Assembly (NCBI GenBank): GCA_024304985.1
Contig: JAMWZC010000001.1
Span: forward strand, 620,001 to 684,000
DNA: 64,000 nucleotides
From: Paracoccaceae bacterium
GTDB lineage: Bacteria; Pseudomonadota; Alphaproteobacteria; Rhodobacterales; Rhodobacteraceae
Reading direction: 5' to 3'
The stretch's first letter is position 1. Every line of letters starts with the position of its first letter. The notes beneath the pieces are model-generated. The model ran no database searches and had not been told where the DNA came from. It saw only the letters and a list, made by a program, of their open reading frames with translations. A program made the translations under genes and the position numbers. Positions 33,698 through 41,791 of this stretch are shown one piece after another.

Positions 33698-34873
33698 ATG
33701 ATCAAGGACATCACCCTCCGCGCCGTGGCCATGGGGCTTCTGGCGGCCTTCGTCGGCTATGCCGCGTCCTTTGCCATCGTGCTGGCAGGGCTGGATGCGA
33801 TGGGGGCCAGCCCGGCGCAGGCGGCGACGGGGCTGTTTTTCGCAACCTTGGGCATGGGGGTGTGCGGGCTGTGGCTGTCCGTGTCCACGCGCATTCCGGC
33901 GGCGGTGGCGTGGTCCACACCCGGCGCGGCCTTTCTGGCGGGCAGCGGGGCCCTGCCCGGCGGGTTCGGCGAGGCGGTGGGCGCGATGATCGCCTGTGCC
34001 GCGTTGATCGTGATTACCGGAGTCGTGCCCGTGCTGGGCCGGGCCGTAGCGGCCATTCCCAAGCCCGTGGCCAATGGGTTGCTGGCAGGGGTGCTGCTGA
34101 AGCTGTGCTTTGCGCCCGCGCTGGCACTGGGCGAGATTCCGGGTCTGGTGTTGCCGGTGCTGTTGGCCTGGCTGGTGGGGCTGCGGTGGAACCGTCTGGC
34201 CGCGATGCCATGCGCGGTGATCGCCTTTGCGCTGGTGCTGATGTTCACTGTCGGTCCGGGCGGGGCCACGCCTGAGGATGGGCGGGCGCTTCTGCCCGAT
34301 CTGGCGCTGGTGACGCCGGTGTTCACATGGCAGGCGCTGATCTCGGTCGCGCTGCCTTTGTATCTGGTGACGATGGCGGGGCAGAATATCCCCGGTTTCG
34401 CGGTGCTGGACCTGAACGGCTACCGGGTGGAGCGTCAGCCGATGCTGTTGAAAACCGGTTTGGTCAGTCTGGCCATCGCGCCGCTCGGGGCGATCCCGGT
34501 GAACATGTCCGCCATCACCGCCGCGATCATGGCGGGCGAGGATGCCGGTCCCGACCCCGCCCGGCGTTACTGGGCGGCGATGATCTGCGGGCTGGCCTAT
34601 ATCGGGCTTGCCTGCATGGCGGGGCTTGTCGCGGCGCTGGCGAGTGTCGCCCCTGCGGCGCTGATCACGGCGGTGGCGGGGCTGGCGCTGATCCCGGCGC
34701 TGGTGGGGTCGCTGTCCGCGGCCTTCAGCGTGCCGGGTCAGGTCGAGGGACCGGCCCTGACGTTCCTGATCGCAGCCAGCGGGATGACCCTGATGGGCAT
34801 CAGCGGTGCCTTCTGGGGCGTGCTCGCGGGCACGATTGTCTGGGTGGTCAAGGCACGCACCGCCCCGCGATAG
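33698..34873 (+). CDS. benE: BenE-family (benzoate/H+ symporter) transporter
   Basis: This is 391 residues from ATG 33698. About 11-12 hydrophobic helices fill the protein. Family blocks include AAVAWSTPGAAFLAGSGALPG (about 68-88), IPKPVANGLLAGVLLKLCF (about 121), YLVTMAGQNIPGFAVL (about 225) and AIPLGAIPVNMSAITAAI-like PLGAIPVNMSAITAA. BenE imports benzoate in Acinetobacter, but many homologues have no assigned substrate. No aromatic degradation genes lie nearby, so substrate identity is uncertain. It is divergent from gor and converges on the glycosyltransferase gene after 18 bases. Confidence 0.88.
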   Translation: MIKDITLRAVAMGLLAAFVGYAASFAIVLAGLDAMGASPAQAATGLFFATLGMGVCGLWLSVSTRIPAAVAWSTPGAAFLAGSGALPGGFGEAVGAMIACAALIVITGVVPVLGRAVAAIPKPVANGLLAGVLLKLCFAPALALGEIPGLVLPVLLAWLVGLRWNRLAAMPCAVIAFALVLMFTVGPGGATPEDGRALLPDLALVTPVFTWQALISVALPLYLVTMAGQNIPGFAVLDLNGYRVERQPMLLKTGLVSLAIAPLGAIPVNMSAITAAIMAGEDAGPDPARRYWAAMICGLAYIGLACMAGLVAALASVAPAALITAVAGLALIPALVGSLSAAFSVPGQVEGPALTFLIAASGMTLMGISGAFWGVLAGTIVWVVKARTAPR

Positions 34874-34891
34874 GGGCCATGGTCGTTGGGG

Positions 34892-35764
34892 TCACGCCGT
34901 CGGATCGGGCAGGCCCGGTGGAGGTGCTTCGATGGCCGGAGGCTGATAGAGCGCCTTGCGATAAAGCGCCAGCACACGGTTCACCCAGAACCGCTTCTGC
35001 TTGAGCAGACCATAGGTCCAGCGCCGCCCCGCATAGCGGCTGGCCTTGGTCCCCGCATCGATGACCGAGGGGCCGTCATAAGCGCGGGCCAGCGGCGGCG
35101 TCACCGCCAGCCCCTTGCCCGAGCGGATCATCATATGGCGGAACAGGTTGTCCACCGTCATCGTGACGCGGGCATGATCACGGACAAAGGCCGCCGCCCC
35201 TGCCCTGCTCCACAACAGGGCATGGGCGGTCTGCGGAAAGTAATGCGCCGCCACAAGGCGATGGCCCGCGCCCAGATCGGCCAGCGGCGTGAAGATCCGC
35301 GTGGAGGGTGCGCCCAGATTGACCAGATGCCAGTCGATGTCGCTGTGTGCCAGACAGGCCAGAACAGACCGCAGATGGATCAGAAAATCCGGCGCGAGGC
35401 AGACGTCATCCTCGAAGACCAGCGCATGGGAATGCCCCTCGTCCAGCATCCGCTGCGCGCAGGCGAGGTGGCTTTTGTAGCAGCCATATTCCCCGCCCTT
35501 GAGGGGGCGGCCATATCGCCTGAGCGCGGCTTGTGCGTCGCAGTCGGGAACGGTGTTCAGGTCCAGCCCGCGCCCGTCCACGGCCGGCACGCGGACAAAG
35601 GACAGACCGGCACGGGTCAGGGCCTCGGTGCTGGAAGCCAATCTTTCGGCATTTCCGTCAAGGTTGATCAGGTAGGCAGGCACATCCCGAAGATCGCGCA
35701 TGGGGCACACAACATGGACACTGGTAAAGGGCCTGGTCTCGGCCCGTGCGGATGGGTCCGCCAT
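34892..35764 (-). CDS. Glycosyltransferase family 25 (LPS-type) protein
   Basis: This is 290 residues. The GT25 domain begins near residue 27 with VPAYLINLDGNAERL, followed by VPAVDGRGLDL, KGGEYGCYKSHLACAQRML (about 93-111) and the metal-binding acidic motif VFEDDVCLAP (about 122). GT25 members add galactose or glucose to lipopolysaccharide cores in Gram-negative bacteria. The start could instead be ATG 35701, which is closer to the domain; neither has a clear ribosome site. No other LPS genes are adjacent, so it is a stand-alone transferase. Confidence 0.85.
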   Translation of the reverse strand: MADPSARAETRPFTSVHVVCPMRDLRDVPAYLINLDGNAERLASSTEALTRAGLSFVRVPAVDGRGLDLNTVPDCDAQAALRRYGRPLKGGEYGCYKSHLACAQRMLDEGHSHALVFEDDVCLAPDFLIHLRSVLACLAHSDIDWHLVNLGAPSTRIFTPLADLGAGHRLVAAHYFPQTAHALLWSRAGAAAFVRDHARVTMTVDNLFRHMMIRSGKGLAVTPPLARAYDGPSVIDAGTKASRYAGRRWTYGLLKQKRFWVNRVLALYRKALYQPPAIEAPPPGLPDPTA

Positions 35765-35869
35765 CCCGCACTGACGCAGGCGTAGCGCGCCGCTGTCGCG
35801 GCTTCAAGTGGTATCAGAGCGGGTGGCGCGCCCCGGCCAGTGCTGACCGAGAGGGGCAGCGGGCGTGAC

Positions 35870-36658
35870 TTAGTCCGCCAGATCGGTGAACAGATTGTCG
35901 TTTTCCACGAAATCCAGACGGTCCTGTTCGATCGTGCCCTGATTGATGTCGCGGGTTTCCACGCGGCCATCGCCATAGCCCACGATCACGATATCGCAGA
36001 TGTCGATGAAAAGCCCGTTCTCGACCACACCCGGCACCTGATTGAGAACCATCGCCAGTTGCCGCGCATTGCCGATGCGGTTCAGATGCAGGTCAAGGAT
36101 GTGATTGCCCTCGTCGGTGATGAAGGGGCGGTCGCCATTCATGCGCAGCGTCACGTCGCGGCCCAGCACATCCATCGAGATCAGCATCTCCTCGACCAGC
36201 GCGCGGGTGGTCTGCCAGCCGAAGGGGATCACCTCGATGGGCAGGGGGAAGGCGCCCAGCGTTTCTACCTCCTTGCCGACATCGGCGATGACGATCATCT
36301 GGTCGCTGGCCGTGGCCACGATCTTTTCCTGCAACAGCGCCCCGCCGCCGCCCTTGATCAGGTTCAGCTCGCCATCGAATTCATCCGCCCCGTCGATCGT
36401 CAGGTCCAGCCACTTGGCCTCATCCAGACTGATCACCTCGATCCCGACCTCACGGGCCAGCGCAGCGGTGCGGGTCGATGTGGGCACACCCTTGATCTTC
36501 AGACCATCCTCGCGCACCAATTCGCCCAGACAGCGGACCATCCATGCGGCGGTCGATCCGGTGCCAAGGCCCACGCGCATCCCGTCCTCGACATAATCCA
36601 CCGCGCGTTTCGCGGCGACAAACTTGGCCTTGTCGATGGGTGACAATTCTCCGGGCAT
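35870..36658 (-). CDS. rpiA: Ribose-5-phosphate isomerase A
   Basis: This is 262 residues from ATG 36658. RpiA interconverts ribose 5-phosphate and ribulose 5-phosphate in the pentose phosphate pathway. Active-site segments are intact: GLGTGSTAAW (phosphate loop, about 30), LTIDGADEFD (about 87) and LIKGGGGALLQEKIVA (about 100), holding the catalytic Asp, Lys and Glu. The C-terminus carries a roughly 30-residue extension beyond the usual 220-230, ending DFVENDNLFTDLAD, which seems lineage-specific. It is divergent from the GST gene. Confidence 0.95.
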   Translation of the reverse strand: MPGELSPIDKAKFVAAKRAVDYVEDGMRVGLGTGSTAAWMVRCLGELVREDGLKIKGVPTSTRTAALAREVGIEVISLDEAKWLDLTIDGADEFDGELNLIKGGGGALLQEKIVATASDQMIVIADVGKEVETLGAFPLPIEVIPFGWQTTRALVEEMLISMDVLGRDVTLRMNGDRPFITDEGNHILDLHLNRIGNARQLAMVLNQVPGVVENGLFIDICDIVIVGYGDGRVETRDINQGTIEQDRLDFVENDNLFTDLAD

Positions 36659-36804
36659 GGCAGCGACTCCGTCTGGTTGCGGGTCGCTTATAGGAAAGAT
36701 GTGGCCCGCCTGCGAGGGGGCAATCGCGCCGATTTGCGCGAAAGCCGCCGCAGAGGTCGTTTTCCGCCAAGGCGACGGAGGCCAAATGGCGGCAGATTGC
36801 GCCC

Positions 36805-37509
36805 ATGACGCACCGCTACCGCCTGCATTACGCGCCCGACAACGCATCCTTGATCATCCGGCTGGCGCTGGAGGAATTGCACCTGCCTTACACGGCGGTG
36901 CTGGTGGACCGCAAAGCACAGGCGCAGCGGTCGGCGCCTTATCTGGCGCTGAATCCGCATGGGCGCATCCCGGTGCTGGAAACTCCGGATGGCGCGATCT
37001 TCGAGACGGGCGCGATCCTGCTCTGGCTGGCGGACAGGCATGGCGGGCTGTGTCCCGCGCCGGATCACCCCGACCGGGGGGATGCGCTGAAATGGCTGTT
37101 TTTCCTGTCGAACACGCTGCATGCGGAACTGAGGATGCTGTTCTACCCCGAGATCTATATCGGTCCTGACCCCGCGCATCATGCCGCCCTGCGCGATGGC
37201 CTGCGCGTCTCGCTCGCCGCCCATCTGGCGCGGCTGGAGGCTGTGGCGGGTGCAGGGCATGCGTGGCTGAACGGCGACACCCCCACGATGCTGGACCTCT
37301 ATCTGGCGGCCTGCCTGCGCTGGATCGCGCTTTATCCCCGTGATAGGGCAGGCTGGTGGGACCGGGACGCGGCCCCGCATCTGGCAAGGCTGTGCGCGCG
37401 GATCGAGGCGCGGCCCGCCACCCGTGCCTGTGCCATGGCCGAGGGGTTGGGAGAGCATCCCTTCACCCTGCCCGATTATCCGATCCCGCCTGAAGGAAGT
37501 GCTACATAA
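36805..37509 (+). CDS. Glutathione S-transferase family protein
   Basis: This is 234 residues. The N-terminal thioredoxin-like domain shows YAPDNASLIIRLALEELHLPY and the glutathione-binding NPHGRIPVLETPDGAIFETGAI (in two parts, about 50-72). The all-helical C-terminal domain contains TMLDLYLAACLRWIALY. It matches the general bacterial GST fold; the substrate is unknown. Its TAA stop shares one base with the ATG of sdaA, so the two are translated together, although no metabolic link is obvious. Confidence 0.88.
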   Translation: MTHRYRLHYAPDNASLIIRLALEELHLPYTAVLVDRKAQAQRSAPYLALNPHGRIPVLETPDGAIFETGAILLWLADRHGGLCPAPDHPDRGDALKWLFFLSNTLHAELRMLFYPEIYIGPDPAHHAALRDGLRVSLAAHLARLEAVAGAGHAWLNGDTPTMLDLYLAACLRWIALYPRDRAGWWDRDAAPHLARLCARIEARPATRACAMAEGLGEHPFTLPDYPIPPEGSAT

Positions 37510-38882
37510 TGTTCCTGTCCGTTTTCGAGATGTTCAAGGTCGGCATCGGCCCCTCATCCTCCCACACGATGGGGCCGATGGTGGCCGCCGCGCGGTTTCT
37601 GGACCTGTTGCGCAGCCAGCCTTTCACGGCGCACGGGCTGCGCGCGTCATTGCACGGGTCGCTGGCCTTTACCGGGGTGGGCCATGCCACGGACCGCGCC
37701 ACGATTCTGGGTCTGGCAGGGTTGAAGCCGGACAGTTACGACCATGAAAAGGCCGAAGCCTTGATGATCAGCATCCGTGACACAAAGGTGATCGAGGTTG
37801 ATGGCCTGCCGCCCTTGCATTTCGATCCGCTGGCCGATCTGGTCTTCGATTTCGGCCCCGCCCTGCCGGGCCACGCCAATGGAATGAAGCTGATGGCCAC
37901 CGACAAGCAGGGCGACGTCATCCTGCGCGAGACCTATTATTCCATCGGCGGCGGCTTCGTGATGACAGAGGCCGAACTGGCCGCAGGCAAGGACACGGAT
38001 GATGGCGCGCCGGTGCCCTATCCGTTCAAATCCGCCGACGAGATGCTGGCGATGACGAAAGCCTCGGGCAAGACCATCGCCGAGATGAAACGCGCCAATG
38101 AGCTGTCGCGGCGTCCGCGCACGGAACTGGACCAAGGGATCAAGCGCATCTGGCAGGTGATGAATGACTGCATCGACCGGGGGTTGGAGCATGACGGCAT
38201 CCTGCCCGGTGGGTTGAACGTGCGCCGCCGGGCGCGCGGCATCCATCAGGCGCTTTTGGCCGAGCGCGGGCTGAACCTGACCGCGCCCCATGTCATCAAC
38301 GACTGGATGAGCACCTATGCCATGGCCGTGAACGAGGAAAACGCGGCCGGGGGGCAGGTCGTCACCGCGCCCACCAATGGGGCGGCGGGGGTGATGCCCG
38401 CAGTGATCCGCTACTGGCTGGATCATGTGCCGGGGGCGAATCCGGCCCGCGTGGATGAATTCCTGCTGACCGCTGCCGCCATCGGGGGGCTGGTGAAATA
38501 CAACGCCTCGATCTCGGGGGCCGAGGCCGGGTGTCAGGCGGAAGTGGGCAGCGCCGCCGCCATGGCCGCCGCTGGCCTGTGCGCCGTTCTGGGTGGCACG
38601 CCCGAGCAGATCGAGAACGCGGCCGAAATCGCGCTGGAACATCATCTGGGCATGACCTGCGACCCGGTCAAAGGGCTGGTGCAGGTGCCCTGTATCGAAC
38701 GCAACGGGCTGGGTGCCATCAAGGCGGTATCGGCGGCGTCCTTGGCGATGCGCGGCGACGGGCAGCATCTTGTGTCGCTGGATGTCTGCATCGAGACGAT
38801 GCGCCAGACCGGCGTGGACATGTCCGAGAAGTATAAAGAGACATCCCTTGGCGGGCTGGCAGTCAATGTGCCCAACTGCTGA
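37509..38882 (+). CDS. sdaA: L-serine ammonia-lyase (iron-sulfur, single chain)
   Basis: This is 457 residues, the size of single-chain type II L-serine dehydratases. It deaminates L-serine to pyruvate using a [4Fe-4S] cluster. Blocks are [19 protein letters not shown] (about 6-24, beta domain), then the alpha domain with [17 protein letters not shown] (about 292) and the three cluster Cys in [25 protein letters not shown] and PCIERN. The signature SSSHTMGP is diagnostic. It overlaps the GST stop by one base. It is followed after 17 bases by a copy of the dispersed GAGTATTT element. Confidence 0.96.
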   Translation: MFLSVFEMFKVGIGPSSSHTMGPMVAAARFLDLLRSQPFTAHGLRASLHGSLAFTGVGHATDRATILGLAGLKPDSYDHEKAEALMISIRDTKVIEVDGLPPLHFDPLADLVFDFGPALPGHANGMKLMATDKQGDVILRETYYSIGGGFVMTEAELAAGKDTDDGAPVPYPFKSADEMLAMTKASGKTIAEMKRANELSRRPRTELDQGIKRIWQVMNDCIDRGLEHDGILPGGLNVRRRARGIHQALLAERGLNLTAPHVINDWMSTYAMAVNEENAAGGQVVTAPTNGAAGVMPAVIRYWLDHVPGANPARVDEFLLTAAAIGGLVKYNASISGAEAGCQAEVGSAAAMAAAGLCAVLGGTPEQIENAAEIALEHHLGMTCDPVKGLVQVPCIERNGLGAIKAVSAASLAMRGDGQHLVSLDVCIETMRQTGVDMSEKYKETSLGGLAVNVPNC

Positions 38883-38899
38883 TGCGCGGGGCGCAGGCC

Positions 38900-38931
38900 G
38901 GGGATTTTGAGTATTTTTGGCAAGATGAAAG
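38900..38931 (+). repeat. Dispersed intergenic element, copy 2
   Basis: The plus strand reads GGGGATTTTGAGTATTTT, then TGGCAAGATGAAAG, 18 bases after the sdaA stop. It is the fullest copy of the four related elements in this window and is nearly the same as the minus-strand copy at 52918-52945. Confidence 0.6.
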
Positions 38932-38983
38932 GCGCGTCGCTTTTGGCATGGCAGGGGCGCGCGAGGCGCGGTAAGGCCGTGAT

Positions 38984-39922
38984 ATGAGTGATATCCGCGC
39001 GCCTGCCCTTCCCTATCTGAATGACCGCGTCGTGCTGGGCGTGGTCTTGATGCTGGGCTTTTGCCTGACGGCGCCGCTGATTGATGTGGCGTCGAAACTG
39101 GCGGCGCAGACCATCCCGGTGGGGCAGATCACAACCGCGCGGTTCATCGTGCAGGGCGCGCTGATGCTGCCGCTCTGCTGGTTGATGGGGCATGCGCTGC
39201 GCCTGCCGCCGGGGGTAGCGGGGCGGCTGGTGCTGCGGGCGCTGTTCCTGATCCTGTCCACGTATTTCTTCGTGGCCGCCGTGAAGGTGATGCCCATCGC
39301 CGATGCGCTGGTGATCGTGTTCGTGGAGCCGTTCATCCTGCTGCTGCTGGGCAAATACATGTATGGCGAGGAAGTGGGGCCGCGCCGTCTGGGGGCCAGC
39401 GTGGTGGGATTTGCAGGCGCGCTTCTGGTGATCCAGCCAAGCCTTGCCGCCTTTGGTCTGGTGGCGCTGTTTCCGCTGGGCACGGCGCTGTTCTTCGCCT
39501 TCTACATGCTGGTGACGCGCAGCCTGTCGCGGCAGATGCATCCGGTGCCGATGCAGTTTCATACATCGGCCATTGCGGCGCTGATCTGCCTGCCCTTCAT
39601 GGTGCTGGGGATGGGTATCGAGATCCCCACGATCAGCCCGGTCTGGCCGGCGGGGATCGAGTGGACATGGCTTTTCGCCGTGGGCGCGGCCTCGGCCCTG
39701 TCGCATCTGATGATCAGCTATGCGCTGCGCTTTGCGCCCTCGGCCACGGTGGCGCCGCTGCATTATCTGGAAATCCTGAGCGCGGTCGCCTTTGGCTGGC
39801 TGTTCTTTTCGGACCTGCCCAATGCGATGACCTTCGCAGGCATGGCGGTGATCACGGCGTCGGGTCTGTATATCTTTCACCGCGAAAGGGTGCAGGAGCG
39901 GGCCGCGCGGAAAACCGGCTGA
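38984..39922 (+). CDS. EamA/DMT-superfamily transporter (first of a tandem pair)
   Basis: This is 312 residues with ten predicted helices in two EamA repeats. It begins after a short polar start with LGVVLMLGFCLTAPLIDVASK and contains VMPIADALVIVFVEPFILLLLG, YGEEVGPRRLGASVVGFAGAL and LHYLEILSAVAFGWLFFSDLP. It shares the order and several motifs with the next gene (LGFC, EEVGPRRL, LLVIQPS, YLEI), so the two are tandem paralogues. The substrate is unknown; relatives export small metabolites or S-adenosylmethionine-like compounds, which is not evidence for this one. Confidence 0.88.
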   Translation: MSDIRAPALPYLNDRVVLGVVLMLGFCLTAPLIDVASKLAAQTIPVGQITTARFIVQGALMLPLCWLMGHALRLPPGVAGRLVLRALFLILSTYFFVAAVKVMPIADALVIVFVEPFILLLLGKYMYGEEVGPRRLGASVVGFAGALLVIQPSLAAFGLVALFPLGTALFFAFYMLVTRSLSRQMHPVPMQFHTSAIAALICLPFMVLGMGIEIPTISPVWPAGIEWTWLFAVGAASALSHLMISYALRFAPSATVAPLHYLEILSAVAFGWLFFSDLPNAMTFAGMAVITASGLYIFHRERVQERAARKTG

Positions 39923-39975
39923 GCGCGCATCGCCTGCGATTGCCATTCCCGAAGCGCCCAAGATTTTGTGTTTGC

Positions 39976-40021
39976 GCATGTTTTTCCGCGCAAAACCGGT
40001 TCCCACTTTTGCGCAACATGC
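39976..40021. repeat. Nested palindromic element, rhizobial/alphaproteobacterial type
   Basis: GCATGTT (39976) pairs with AACATGC (40015), and inside it GCGCAAAA (39988) pairs with TTTTGCGC (40007) around a CCGGTTCCCAC loop. The AAAACCGGTTCCCACTTTT core is widespread between genes in alphaproteobacteria. It lies between the two tandem DMT genes, just before the start of the second. Confidence 0.75.
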
Positions 40022-40036
40022 TTTAGCGTGGCGCGC

Positions 40037-40990
40037 ATGACAACGACCACGCCCCCCGCCCTTCATCCCCCTGACCGCCCGCTGCTGGGTATCCTGCTGA
40101 TGCTGGGCTTTTGCGCCGTGGCCCCCATGGCCGATGCGGTGGCCAAGATCCTTGGCGAAACCGTGCCCCTGATGATGGCGGTCTTTGCCCGATTCGCGGT
40201 GCAGGCGATCCTGCTGGTACCGCTGGTGATCACCGGCGGGCGGGTCTGGCGCCTGAAGGGGCGGATGCTGCATCTGGTGATCCTGCGCACCGCGCTGCAT
40301 ATCGCGGGGATCACGCTGATGTTCAGCGCGCTGACATTCCTGCCGCTGGCCGATGCCATCGCCATCGCCTTCGTCATGCCCTTCGTGCTGCTGCTGCTGG
40401 GGCATCTCATCCTCAAGGAAGAGGTCGGCCCCCGCCGCCTGATCGCCTGTATCGTGGGCTTCATCGGCACGCTGCTGGTGATCCAGCCAAGTTTCGCGGA
40501 AGTCGGCTGGCCCGCCCTGCTGCCCGTGGGCGTGGCGGTGGTCTTTGCCGCCTTCATCCTTGTCACCCGGCTGGTCGCGCGCGACACCGACCCGATCGGG
40601 TTGCAGGCGGTCAGCGGCGTCATGGCCAGCGTTGTGCTGCTGCCGGTGCTGCTGATCTTTGGCAGCAGCGACAGCGGGCCGGATCAGTTGCGCCTGATGA
40701 TCCCCGATGCCCGCGACTGGGGCCTGCTCATCGGGGTGGGTGTGCTGGGCACGGTGGGGCACCTGCTGATGACATGGTCGCTGCGCTATGCCCCCGCCGC
40801 GACATTGGCCCCGATGCAATATCTGGAGATCCCCTTCGCCACCGTGATTGGCTGGCTGATCTGGCGCGACCTGCCCGACGGTCTGGCCGCCATCGGCATC
40901 ACGATCACGATCGCCTCGGGCCTCTATATCGTGATGCGCGAGCGCAACCTCAGCCGGGATGCCGCCCGGCTGGCTCAATCCCAGCCATAG
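40037..40990 (+). CDS. EamA/DMT-superfamily transporter (second of a tandem pair)
   Basis: This is 317 residues from ATG 40037; an upstream in-frame ATG lies in the palindromic element and is rejected. Ten helices in two EamA repeats are visible: LLGILLMLGFCAVAPMADAV, LPLADAIAIAFVMPFVLLLL, LKEEVGPRRLIACIVGFIG and PMQYLEIPFATVIGWLIWRDL. It is paralogous to the preceding gene. The 3' end overlaps the convergent thiN gene by 16 bases. The substrate is unknown. Confidence 0.88.
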   Translation: MTTTTPPALHPPDRPLLGILLMLGFCAVAPMADAVAKILGETVPLMMAVFARFAVQAILLVPLVITGGRVWRLKGRMLHLVILRTALHIAGITLMFSALTFLPLADAIAIAFVMPFVLLLLGHLILKEEVGPRRLIACIVGFIGTLLVIQPSFAEVGWPALLPVGVAVVFAAFILVTRLVARDTDPIGLQAVSGVMASVVLLPVLLIFGSSDSGPDQLRLMIPDARDWGLLIGVGVLGTVGHLLMTWSLRYAPAATLAPMQYLEIPFATVIGWLIWRDLPDGLAAIGITITIASGLYIVMRERNLSRDAARLAQSQP

Positions 40991-41652
40991 GGACGGTCCA
41001 GCAGGGTCGCAACCAGTTGCCCCAGCACCCCGCGCGGCAGGAACAGCAGCATCTTGGGCGCGGTCACCGCCAGCCAGATCGGCCCCGTCGCGCGATTGGA
41101 CGTGCCCACGCGGCCATCGGGCGCGAAGCTCAGGCCCCCGACGGGCCAGTGCAACCCTTCGGACTTCGCCTCGACCGCGCCCATGGGAAAAAGCGAGACG
41201 GTCGCCCCCGGCTCCAGATCCAGCCGCAGCGCGGGCGGGGCCAGCATCACGATCTCGCGCGGGCCGACAAGAATGCAGCGCTGCCGGTAGTGGCGCACCA
41301 GACTGTTGAAGGCCGCCATCTGATGATCCAGACGCGGGCCAGTGAAGCCCAGCCCCAGCACCACAGGTGCGCGGATCGCCACCAGGCATTTGTCGAAATC
41401 CGTGCTGTCCTGTTCATCGATCCGGTGGATCCTGTCCGCCTGCAACCGGGCGCGCGTGGCGGGCGACAGCGAATCCATATCGCCGATCACCGCCTCGGGG
41501 ACATGTCCCGCCGCCAGCGCCGCCGTCGCACCGCCATCTGCGGCAACCAGCCGTGGACCAAGACCAAGGACCTGTGCCAGGGTCTCGGCATCGGTCTGAC
41601 CGCCGCCGATCAGGGTGACAGGCTCATCGGCGTGGACAATGACATCTTGCAT
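40975..41652 (-). CDS. thiN: Thiamine pyrophosphokinase
   Basis: This is 225 residues from ATG 41652. TPK transfers pyrophosphate from ATP to thiamine to give thiamine diphosphate. Conserved elements are LVAADGGATAAL (about 35), VIGDMDSLSP (about 56), DEQDSTDFDKCLVAI (about 80) and LGFTGPRLDHQMAAFNSL. The C-terminal thiamine-binding half includes GLHWPVGGLSF and GTSNRATG. No TPP riboswitch is visible upstream, and none is expected for a salvage kinase. It overlaps the DMT gene tail-to-tail by 16 bases. Confidence 0.9.
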   Translation of the reverse strand: MQDVIVHADEPVTLIGGGQTDAETLAQVLGLGPRLVAADGGATAALAAGHVPEAVIGDMDSLSPATRARLQADRIHRIDEQDSTDFDKCLVAIRAPVVLGLGFTGPRLDHQMAAFNSLVRHYRQRCILVGPREIVMLAPPALRLDLEPGATVSLFPMGAVEAKSEGLHWPVGGLSFAPDGRVGTSNRATGPIWLAVTAPKMLLFLPRGVLGQLVATLLDRPYGWD

Positions 41653-41791
41653 GGCGGGATTAACGTCCTTTCAGGAAACAGATCACAATGTAAACACAAA
41701 ATGATACGGTAAATATCGAAGATTCGTTCAGGTTTCGACGCCTATCACATGGTAAACACATGGATTACAGGCAAAAGAAAGCGAGTGACCA

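Noticed and set aside
38642-41389. A 915-codon open frame on the minus strand opposite sdaA and the two DMT genes
   Set aside because: It spans several real genes and the intergenic palindrome, is extremely His/Gln/Arg-rich, and has no recognisable domain. It is a shadow frame.
41653-41791. CtrA-like half sites (two GTAAACACA repeats) upstream of the acidic protein gene
   Set aside because: Both differ from TTAACCAT and do not have the TTAA-N7-TTAA spacing. The repeats are real but too weak to call.
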